NCBI GenBank assembly: GCA_019695185.1
Contig: JAIBAN010000042.1
Location: forward strand, 1-64,000
From: Blastocatellia bacterium
GTDB lineage: Bacteria; Acidobacteriota; Blastocatellia; Chloracidobacteriales; Chloracidobacteriaceae
Direction: 5' to 3'
DNA: 64,000 nt
In this document: one piece after another, positions 53,649 to 60,260 of the stretch
How the letters are laid out: every line of letters begins with the position of its first letter
Numbering within the stretch: position 1 is the first letter of the stretch
Translations under genes and position numbers: made by a program
Notes under the pieces: model-generated
What the model saw: only the letters and a program-made list of their open reading frames with translations
The model's database searches: none
What the model was told of the DNA's origin: nothing

Positions 53649-54260
53649 ATGACGACCGAAATCACCTCTGAAACCTTTGGGAAACTTTTGGCTTGGTTTG
53701 GCTCAGACCCCAACCAAGCCGGGGAACGTTACGAAAAAATCCGCCGCAAACTGATCAAACTCTTTGAATTTCGCGGTGCCCTTTCGCCCAATGACCTGGC
53801 CGACGAGGTTATCAACCGGGTGGCCCAAAAAATTGCCGATGGGGTGGAAATTCAGGCTTCCGACCCGTATGTCTACTTCTATGGCGTTGCCCAAAATGTG
53901 CTTCGGGAGGATTGGAAATCACCTGAACGGGAGATGGTCCGGCCTGAAAGTCTGACGGTAACTGATGAACCAGTCCAGGGACTTGCCGAACTGGAACAGG
54001 CAGCAGCGCAAGCCCAACTGCGAGAACACCGACATCAATGCCTGGATTCCTGCCTCTTAACCCTGAGCCCTGAGCAGCGCTCGTTATTGGTGCAATACTA
54101 TCAGGGAGAAACCACCGCCAAAATTCAAAACCGGGAACGGATGAGTCAGGAGTTCGGCATATCGGCCAATGCCCTGCGGATCCGGGCCCATCGCATCCGG
54201 GAAAAAATCGAAGCCTGTGTCACCGCCTGTGTCAACCGACTCGGGAAAGGCAGGACATGA
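53649..54260 (+). CDS. Sigma-70-like factor, cassette B
   Basis: A 203-residue protein similar to 13982-14584 over its length: FGKLLAWFGSDPNQAGERYE, LADEVINRVAQKIADG and VYFYGVAQNVLRE (region 2-like), then LLVQYYQGETTAKIQNRERM and ISANALRIRAHRIREKIEAC (region 4-like HTH). This family is common in Acidobacteriota. Its partner membrane protein is encoded 51 bp downstream. No target gene can be named. Confidence 0.82.
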   Translation: MTTEITSETFGKLLAWFGSDPNQAGERYEKIRRKLIKLFEFRGALSPNDLADEVINRVAQKIADGVEIQASDPYVYFYGVAQNVLREDWKSPEREMVRPESLTVTDEPVQGLAELEQAAAQAQLREHRHQCLDSCLLTLSPEQRSLLVQYYQGETTAKIQNRERMSQEFGISANALRIRAHRIREKIEACVTACVNRLGKGRT

Positions 54261-54311
54261 AATGTTTTTTCACGTTTTGCCACCTCACAATGGAAGGGAG
54301 GTACCCGTTAC

Positions 54312-55292
54312 ATGCCAAAATTAAACCAGGACCCGGAAGAAGGTACCGTTATTCGGTATCTCCTGGGTCAGCTATCTGCTGCCGAACAAGAGCGGGTTGA
54401 ACTGCGATTCTTTCGTGATGATGAATTTGCCGAACAGGTCTGCGCCCTTGAAACCGAATTGATTGACCGTTATGTCACTGATTCCTTGACTGCTTTGGAA
54501 CGACAAAGTTTTGAAAAAAAATTTCTGACTTCCCCCAGCCGCAAGGAGCGTGTTGAAATTGCCAAAACCTTGATTCAGGAGGCTCCTCAATCCTTTCCAG
54601 TGCCATTGGAACAGAATACGCCGACCACGGTTGCTTCCTGGAAAAAATGGTTCCAGTGGATTCAATTGCCCCGGTTTGAATTCCAACCGGCGTGGGCGGC
54701 TGCCTGTTTGTTCCTGGTGGCGGTTGGAACCTGGCTGGGTTGGAATGCTCTCCAATTGCGACAAGATTTGTCCGTTGCTCAGAATGAAAAAGAGCAATTG
54801 CACCAGCAAAACCGAAAACTGGAAACCAATCTGGCAAGCGAAAAGCAAACCAATGAGCAACTCGCCCAAAGCCTGAAGCAGGCTGAGGAAGCCCGGAACC
54901 GCCTTGAGCAGCAGGGTGCTGTACCGCCTACGCCAACCCCTCCTGTGACGTTGCTTTCATTTTTGATCGCTCCAGGACTTGTGCGGGATTCGGCTTCAAG
55001 TAACCCCTTGGTACTCCCTCCAAAGGTTGGCTCGGTTCAATTGCTTTTGCTCTTGACGCAGGAGGACACTTACCCATCCTACCAGGTCGTCATCAAAAAC
55101 AATCAACAGAAAGCTGTTTGGAAAGCCGGCGGATTGCATTCCCGCAAAGTCAAAAACGGGCGCGCCGTGGCTGTGGTGGTACCGACCCCACGGCTGGCTG
55201 CCGGCAGTTACAGTCTGACCCTGGCTGGTGCGACGGCAAATGGTACCGCAGAAGAATTAGAAGATTATGTTTTGGAGGTTCAGAGACATTAA
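54312..55292 (+). CDS. Membrane anti-sigma-like protein, cassette B
   Basis: A 326-residue protein with the same layout as 14622-15662: an N-terminal VIRYLLGQLSAAEQERVELR and ELIDRYVTDSLTALERQSFE segment, a membrane helix (about residues 132-152, WAAACLFLVAVGTWLGW), a coiled coil (SVAQNEKEQLHQQNRKLETN and on) and a C-terminal Ig-like domain (VQLLLLLTQEDTYPSYQVVI, LAAGSYSLTLAGA). It probably holds the preceding sigma-like protein at the membrane. GGGAGG lies about ten bases before the ATG. Confidence 0.78.
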   Translation: MPKLNQDPEEGTVIRYLLGQLSAAEQERVELRFFRDDEFAEQVCALETELIDRYVTDSLTALERQSFEKKFLTSPSRKERVEIAKTLIQEAPQSFPVPLEQNTPTTVASWKKWFQWIQLPRFEFQPAWAAACLFLVAVGTWLGWNALQLRQDLSVAQNEKEQLHQQNRKLETNLASEKQTNEQLAQSLKQAEEARNRLEQQGAVPPTPTPPVTLLSFLIAPGLVRDSASSNPLVLPPKVGSVQLLLLLTQEDTYPSYQVVIKNNQQKAVWKAGGLHSRKVKNGRAVAVVVPTPRLAAGSYSLTLAGATANGTAEELEDYVLEVQRH

Positions 55293-55335
55293 CCTGTTCC
55301 CAGATGGTGCGCGGAACCATTCTGGGAGGGCTGGC

Positions 55336-55358
55336 GGGGAGTCGGTTCCTTGACTCCC
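55336..55358. terminator. Weak hairpin between convergent genes
   Basis: GGGAGTC (55337-55343) pairs with GACTCCC (55352-55358) around an eight-base loop, after the anti-sigma-like gene and before the end of the crystallin-like gene. The T-run is weak. Confidence 0.35.
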
Positions 55359-55423
55359 TCAGTCTTTGCCAATTGGTCGTATTTTCCGATCATTCAGCCG
55401 GTTCCTGGGGAAAAATCTTCCCC

Positions 55424-55789
55424 TTACCATTTGATTGGCTCAAAGGAACCACACGTTGAGTTCAGCCATCCCAAAAAATCCAAATTGGCATAATGACCTG
55501 GCCCCAGGTCAATGGGGTAAGGGTCCTTAAAATCGGCATTTTGATAAAATCTCCACACCCCTTGATAAATAATGATTGAAGCAATTGTATTGTGCCAGTT
55601 TTCACCCAGGCGGGAACTCTTGAAGCTTGTCCGGAAATGGGTTCCCTCAAAATGTTTACGTTCAAAAATTTCACAATCCGGGAGGATAATTTGGATTTTT
55701 TTGTTTGGCTGTTTGATTTCTGTTCCCTCCCAAGGACTTCCGGGCAGGCCAATCACCCAGTTATTCACTAAAATTTCGGGATTATCCAT
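55424..55789 (-). CDS. Beta/gamma-crystallin-like small protein
   Basis: A 121-residue protein with two Greek-key-like motifs: KIQIILPDCEIFERKHFEGT and TIASIIIYQGVWRFYQNADF followed by PYPIDLGPGHYANLDFLG. The aromatic and Gly spacing matches beta/gamma-crystallin domains, some of which bind calcium. There is no signal peptide. It is homologous to the gene at 5028-5384, which appears damaged; this copy is complete. Each paralogue lies beside a partition locus (here divergent from parA, 250 bp away). The function is unknown, and the fold assignment rests on pattern alone. Confidence 0.68.
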   Translation of the reverse strand: MDNPEILVNNWVIGLPGSPWEGTEIKQPNKKIQIILPDCEIFERKHFEGTHFRTSFKSSRLGENWHNTIASIIIYQGVWRFYQNADFKDPYPIDLGPGHYANLDFLGWLNSTCGSFEPIKW

Positions 55790-56039
55790 AAACTTCCTTT
55801 TCCTTTTATTAATGATATTTGTGTGGCCAATCCTGAAAAATTACGCGTGAACAAATAATAAATTGGTCAGATGCACGACATTTTCTTTGGTAAGTGAAAA
55901 TAATTGAGGGACACCTGGCAATTTTATGATTTCCGGATAAATGACAGCTTCCCTTCCGGCATGTCCAACCTCGAACTTTCCTCCCTGCCTTGCCTTCGTG
56001 TATTCTTAAATCCTTTCTTTTTTCGATTCAGGAGGAGCT

Positions 56040-56855
56040 ATGGTCGTCATTGCCGTCGCCAACCAAAAAGGCGGAGTGGGAAAAACCACCATCACCCGTG
56101 AACTTTCCGCCTGCTGTGCGTTGCGTGGGTATCAGGTGCTGTCAGTTGATTGTGACCCGCAGGGAAACCTTACCCAAAGCTGGGTCAAATCCGATTTGTA
56201 TGAAGGAACCCTGGCACATGTTCTGATTGAACCTGAAGCTCAGCCCGGACAACGGCGGGAACCACTTTCCCTGTTTGACACGATTGTTGAAACCCCGGTC
56301 AAAAATCTGGACCTGGTTCCCTGTGACATTCGGCTGGCCCGGTTTGAACAACAACCCGAATACCTGATGCACCGTTTGAAAAAACAGCTTTTGGAACATG
56401 CCCACGGCTATGATTTGGTGTTCATTGATTGTCCGCCCCAATTGGGCAAACTACTCACCGCAGCCCTTTATTCAGCCCATTTTGTCCTGATTCCCTGTGC
56501 GGCTGATGCGATGGGGCTGCAAGGGCTGGCCGACCTTTCCCATACCATTGAACAGGTTCGGTCCAACGTGAATGCCGACCTTAAAACGTTGGGGGTAGTG
56601 GTCAATCTTTATAAACCCACCCGGAATCTTTCGGCTGAATCGAGGGCTGCCATCGAGGATGTTCTCCCCATGGTGAATTACGTTTTTGACACCAATATTC
56701 ATGACTATGCCAAAATTGCCGAAGCCCCCTCCCAACAGCTTCCGGTTGTTCTCTACAGCGAGGAACACCGTTCTGCCGACCTGTTTTGGGGCTTTACTGA
56801 TGAAATTCTGGACCGTTTGAAACTGTCCCGCCAAAAATTATCAGCCGTGAGGTAA
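56040..56855 (+). CDS. parA: ParA-family partition ATPase, locus 2
   Basis: A 271-residue protein with canonical motifs: VANQKGGVGKTTITRELSAC (deviant Walker A with signature Lys10), VLSVDCDPQGNLTQSW (A' motif) and YDLVFIDCPPQLGKLLTAAL (Walker B). It has no N-terminal HTH, so it is of the short type Ib/Soj size. It hydrolyses ATP to position replicons on the nucleoid. AGGAGGAGCT sits right before the ATG. The next gene, eight bases away, encodes a probable ribbon-helix-helix protein expected to be its DNA-binding partner. Confidence 0.93.
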   Translation: MVVIAVANQKGGVGKTTITRELSACCALRGYQVLSVDCDPQGNLTQSWVKSDLYEGTLAHVLIEPEAQPGQRREPLSLFDTIVETPVKNLDLVPCDIRLARFEQQPEYLMHRLKKQLLEHAHGYDLVFIDCPPQLGKLLTAALYSAHFVLIPCAADAMGLQGLADLSHTIEQVRSNVNADLKTLGVVVNLYKPTRNLSAESRAAIEDVLPMVNYVFDTNIHDYAKIAEAPSQQLPVVLYSEEHRSADLFWGFTDEILDRLKLSRQKLSAVR

Positions 56856-56862
56856 TCGGTGT

Positions 56863-57903
56863 ATGACCAAACCCAAATCCAAAACCACCGCTGCTGATGT
56901 GCTGCGGAAGCCCTCCGCCAAAAAACTGGGCTTGAAAATCAACCCTTTGGGAATGCCCCATGACCTGCTGGTGCGCGGCCATCAAACCCCGCCTGAACCG
57001 ATTGCCCCCCCGGCTCCCCTTTTGGTGACTTTGGCTGAAAACCCGGTGTCAATCACGCCTTCAACCCAAAGCTATACAGACCTTCAAGCCCAAAGCTATA
57101 CAGACCTTCAAACTCAAAGCTATACAAATTCTGAAAAACAAGTACAAATCAATAAAAACAAACAACTTACTCAGGTTCCAAACCAAAGCTATACATCCCT
57201 TCAAAGTCCAGGCTATACAACTGAAAAAGTGTATAGCTCGGTGTATAGCTCGGGAAGTTCAGCAAAAACAGGGAAAATTCCAGAAAATTCAGAGCTTTCA
57301 AACCCAAGCTATACACCCCTTCAAAGCCGCTTGAAAAGCCGTCAAACGAAACTGGTTGCCGTTCGCCTAAATGTTGACTTACTTGAGTTTATTAAAACTT
57401 TCTGCGAGCAGAAAAACGAGACGTTCAAGGAGTTTCTGGAAAAAGCCGCTATACAACGCCTTGAAGGGCCAGCTATACACACATCAAACCCTATGTATAG
57501 CCACCATGATGATATGATGATAAATACGGAGGATGATATTATCATCCGCGCGCACGCGAGATTTGCTATACAACCCTGGACGAGGCGGGATTCACGGGAT
57601 GCGCGGCGCTTTCACGGAACCGACCCCCGCATCATCGAAATTGCAATGATTTTGACGGTCGAAAGAAAATTGCGGGGAAACACTTCAAAAATCCCAATCA
57701 AGAGCTTTGCCTACTTCATCCCGGAAATTGAAACCCTGTTGGACGATTTGAAGAACAAACGCCTGCCGCTGGCATTGGACGACTACCACCGCTATGTGCT
57801 GGACAACTGGGAACGGAAAATAAAACCCCTGCGCAACGAAAAGTGGAACATTACCGACGCACAGGAACAGGAAGCCCTGCGCAGATGGCAACCCCGTGAA
57901 TAA
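56863..57903 (+). CDS. Putative RHH centromere-binding partner of ParA with embedded site array
   Basis: A 346-residue protein. Residues 1-65 are basic and proline-rich. Residues 66-155 are low in complexity, with repeated QSYTDLQ-like units. Residues 162-200 (KLVAVRLNVDLLEFIKTFCE, then TFKEFLEKAAIQRL) read as a ribbon-helix-helix: one strand, a turn and two helices. A C-terminal helical domain of about 110 residues follows (IPIKSFAYFIPEIETLLDDL). RHH proteins are the usual DNA-binding partners of short ParA proteins, and this gene directly follows parA. The low-complexity coding region and part of the RHH region contain the GCTATACA array. The N-terminal basic tail could act on ParA. The role is inferred. 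Confidence 0.65.
   Translation: MTKPKSKTTAADVLRKPSAKKLGLKINPLGMPHDLLVRGHQTPPEPIAPPAPLLVTLAENPVSITPSTQSYTDLQAQSYTDLQTQSYTNSEKQVQINKNKQLTQVPNQSYTSLQSPGYTTEKVYSSVYSSGSSAKTGKIPENSELSNPSYTPLQSRLKSRQTKLVAVRLNVDLLEFIKTFCEQKNETFKEFLEKAAIQRLEGPAIHTSNPMYSHHDDMMINTEDDIIIRAHARFAIQPWTRRDSRDARRFHGTDPRIIEIAMILTVERKLRGNTSKIPIKSFAYFIPEIETLLDDLKNKRLPLALDDYHRYVLDNWERKIKPLRNEKWNITDAQEQEALRRWQPRE
57071..57572. repeat. GCTATACA site array (12 copies) inside a coding sequence
   Basis: Copies on the plus strand start at 57071, 57095, 57119, 57188, 57212, 57308, 57448, 57472 and 57565; reverse copies (TGTATAGC) start at 57230, 57242 and 57494. Several extend to AGCTATACAnnCCTTCAA, and four neighbouring pairs are spaced exactly 24 bp. 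Copies fall in more than one reading frame (SYT, AIQ/AIH and VYS/MYS are all encoded), so protein repetition does not explain them. Chance expectation for one octamer on both strands in 500 bp is well below one. Confidence 0.9.
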
Positions 57904-58382
57904 CCCAAACCGGTTTATTTGACTTTTAAGCAAAGAAAAGTAACCGGGTAATGGTCTTCCAGGGGTAGACCAAAAAAAACGCACCAGAAAGGCTCTCAGC
58001 CCACTTCATGGCCATCCGGGAAAAGCGGGAGAGCCCCCCGAATTCACAAAACGGGAAAGGTGCCCCCCTCACGGTTCAATCCCAATCAGCTCAAAGCATT
58101 CCAAAAAACTTTTCGAAAAAAAACCGCCAAGACAAGGTAAAGTCAACCAAAACAAGAATTTGTACCGGTTTTCAATCTTCACCTGCAAACTCACCACCCC
58201 CAAGTTTCGGAAACAAAGATTGAATTGAAGCAAATTTTGTAGGATTCTAGCGCGCTTTAGCCAAACCCAACCGGAGCTTCCTGATTTAAAACACCAGTGA
58301 AGTTCAATTAAAATAGCAATTTCAGTTTTGATTTTCAGCTTTGATCCGTTTCCAAAAAACGGAATTCCGGAGGATTTACCTT
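57904..58382. other. Intergenic region before hpnH, nothing recognised
   Basis: This AT-richer 480-bp stretch has no supported gene; a 71-codon frame at 58008-58223 is low-complexity and lacks a ribosome-binding site. The hpnH promoter should lie in its right part, but no clear signal was seen, and no further GCTATACA copies were noticed. Confidence 0.4.
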
Positions 58383-59387
58383 ATGCGTTTCCCCCTTGGC
58401 TTCACGCTAACCCAAGCCAAGCACCGGGCAAAAATGGAGCGTGCCGGACAAAAACGGTACCCTACGGTTTTGATGCTCGAACCGCTTTACACCTGCAATC
58501 TGGCCTGTATTGGCTGCTCAACCGAACGTTACACAGGAAAACTGAAAGACCGAATGTCGGTTGAAACCTGCTTTAAGGCGGTCGAGGACTGTGGCGCTCC
58601 CATCATTAACATTTGCGGTGGGGAACCAACCTTGTACCCGGAATTGCCGGAACTGATTGCCGGCCTGATTGAACGGGGCAAGTACATCATTTTGTGTACC
58701 AATGCACTGAAGCTGGCGGAAAAAGTATATGGGGTGATCCCACCCAGCGACCACCTCTTCTTGATGGTCCATTTGGATGGAATGAAAGAGACCCACGATT
58801 ACGTCTGCAACCGTGAAGGGGTGTTTGACAAGGCAATTGAGATGGTCCGGGAAGGCAAGAAACGGGGCTATTATGTCTATCTGAACACCACCGTCTATAA
58901 GGAAACCAAAATTGAGGAAGTCGAAGCCCTGTGCAAGTTGGTGGATGAATTGAGTGCGAACGGGATTTTGATTTCTCCGGGCTACGAATACCAAAGCGTG
59001 GAACGGGATATTTTCCTGACCAAGGAACAGACCCACGAAAAATTCCGCCGGATTCGGGAACTGGCCAAAAGTTACAAAATCAATGCCACCCCAACCTTCC
59101 TGGATTTTGCTGCCGGAATGGTGGATTTGCCCTGTTCTCCCTGGTCAACCGTGAATTTTACCCCCAAGGGCTGGAAAGCCCCCTGTTACCTGATTGAAGG
59201 TGAAGGCTATTACCAGGACTGGAACGAGTTCTGGAACAAAACCGACTGGGCTTATTGGGAGCGCCGTGAGGATTCCCGTTGTACAAACTGCAAAATGCAC
59301 AGCGGTTCGGAACATAGCGCAGTGGAAGAAGCCATGAAAACCTGGAAGGGCACCCTCCGTTTGGCAGCTTGGTCTTTTATGGGATAG
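58383..59387 (+). CDS. hpnH: Adenosyl-hopene transferase, radical SAM
   Basis: A 334-residue radical SAM enzyme. CNLACIGC (Cys38, Cys42, Cys45) gives the 4Fe-4S CxxxCxxC motif, NICGGEPTLYPEL the GGE motif, and LMVHLDGMKETHDYVC and SPGYEYQSVERDIFL the barrel segments. The start MRFPLGFTLTQAKHRAKMER and the end CTNCKMHSGSEHSAVEEAMK match HpnH, which joins 5'-deoxyadenosyl to diploptene in extended hopanoid synthesis. Other hpn genes are not in the window. ATG 58383 is chosen because GGAGG lies nine bases upstream. Confidence 0.92.
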   Translation: MRFPLGFTLTQAKHRAKMERAGQKRYPTVLMLEPLYTCNLACIGCSTERYTGKLKDRMSVETCFKAVEDCGAPIINICGGEPTLYPELPELIAGLIERGKYIILCTNALKLAEKVYGVIPPSDHLFLMVHLDGMKETHDYVCNREGVFDKAIEMVREGKKRGYYVYLNTTVYKETKIEEVEALCKLVDELSANGILISPGYEYQSVERDIFLTKEQTHEKFRRIRELAKSYKINATPTFLDFAAGMVDLPCSPWSTVNFTPKGWKAPCYLIEGEGYYQDWNEFWNKTDWAYWERREDSRCTNCKMHSGSEHSAVEEAMKTWKGTLRLAAWSFMG

Positions 59388-59439
59388 AGGGGCGGGTGCT
59401 GAAATCCAAAGTGTTCGGCAGTGACACTCAAAACGCAGG

Positions 59440-59476
59440 GGCGGAATGAAATGGTATTCGTTCCGCCTTTTGCTTT
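59440..59476 (+). terminator. Rho-independent terminator after hpnH
   Basis: Arms GGCGGAATGAA (59440-59450) and TTCGTTCCGCC (59457-59467) pair with one mismatch around a six-base loop and are followed by TTTTGCTTT. Confidence 0.75.
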
Positions 59477-59508
59477 GCCAAGGGAAACAGGCACCTGTTT
59501 GCAGGTTT

Positions 59509-60009
59509 TCAGACGCGGCTAAAAAAAGAGTTCCGTTCATCCTCCAACCGGCTCCTTAATTTCATCAAATCAGAAACAGATTGGGTTCCTGGAAGGAAAG
59601 GGACTTCAACACCGGTTTCAACTTCCACATCAACAACAATTGGCAAAAGGGTCAGGTCAACCTCGATTTCCTCACCTGAAACACGGACCTGGGCAGGGCT
59701 CAGCAAATCCTCTGCCGCAGCCTGAAGCCGGGACACGAGAATTGTGGCGAGGCTGGGGAGTGAACCCTGGCTGGAGCATAACCAGGCTTCCCAATGTGCC
59801 ACCGGCTGGGGCTCAGCCACTGCGGGTGGTTCAACCAGGTGAAGGGGTTGGGCCGGTTGTTGCAACACCTCAATCAGGTTTCTTTCAAAAAGAGCTGAAC
59901 GGGGAACCTTGGAGCTGGTTCCACCGGCCAGTTCGGTGGCTGCATCAAGCATAAGGCGGCGGGGGGGAGTTTGAAAATTGGCTCTGGCGGAGAGGGATAC
60001 CGTTGACAT
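59509..60009 (-). CDS. Hypothetical protein
   Basis: A 166-residue protein with no recognised domain. The N-terminus (STVSLSARANFQTPPRRLML) is basic. The middle has a proline-rich stretch (EPPAVAEPQPVAHWEAWLCS), and the C-terminal part is acidic and beta-prone (SGEEIEVDLTLLPIVVDVEV), ending in a charged helix (LMKLRSRLEDERNSFFSRV). There is no signal peptide or membrane segment. GAAAGG precedes the ATG. It is convergent with hpnH, and the SpoIID gene upstream runs in the same direction. Confidence 0.6.
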   Translation of the reverse strand: MSTVSLSARANFQTPPRRLMLDAATELAGGTSSKVPRSALFERNLIEVLQQPAQPLHLVEPPAVAEPQPVAHWEAWLCSSQGSLPSLATILVSRLQAAAEDLLSPAQVRVSGEEIEVDLTLLPIVVDVEVETGVEVPFLPGTQSVSDLMKLRSRLEDERNSFFSRV

Positions 60010-60260
60010 AAAGCAACCTTTCGAAATTTCAATTTAATTTCTTTGTTGGAAAGGTAAATTCGCAAATGGTATGCCACATTGAAATCAACCCTCACCCCAG
60101 CAAAAAGTAATCAAAGGCGAGATTTGGTTGTGATGGAGATCACTTGGGTTTCCGGAATTATTGGAAAAACCAGCTTGTTTTCAGCCACAAATAGCAGAAT
60201 TTAGCAGGGGAGGCTTACAGGTTATAAAAAAATGGGAGGTTGGGAAAAGAAATTAAACCG

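Noticed and set aside
57061-57315. GCTATACA repeats considered as a purely protein-level repeat (SYT.LQ)
   Set aside because: Copies in reverse orientation and in the AIQ/AIH frame cannot come from repetition of the peptide.
58008-58223. 71-codon plus-strand frame
   Set aside because: Low-complexity Ser/Lys/Pro composition, no ribosome-binding site and no motif.
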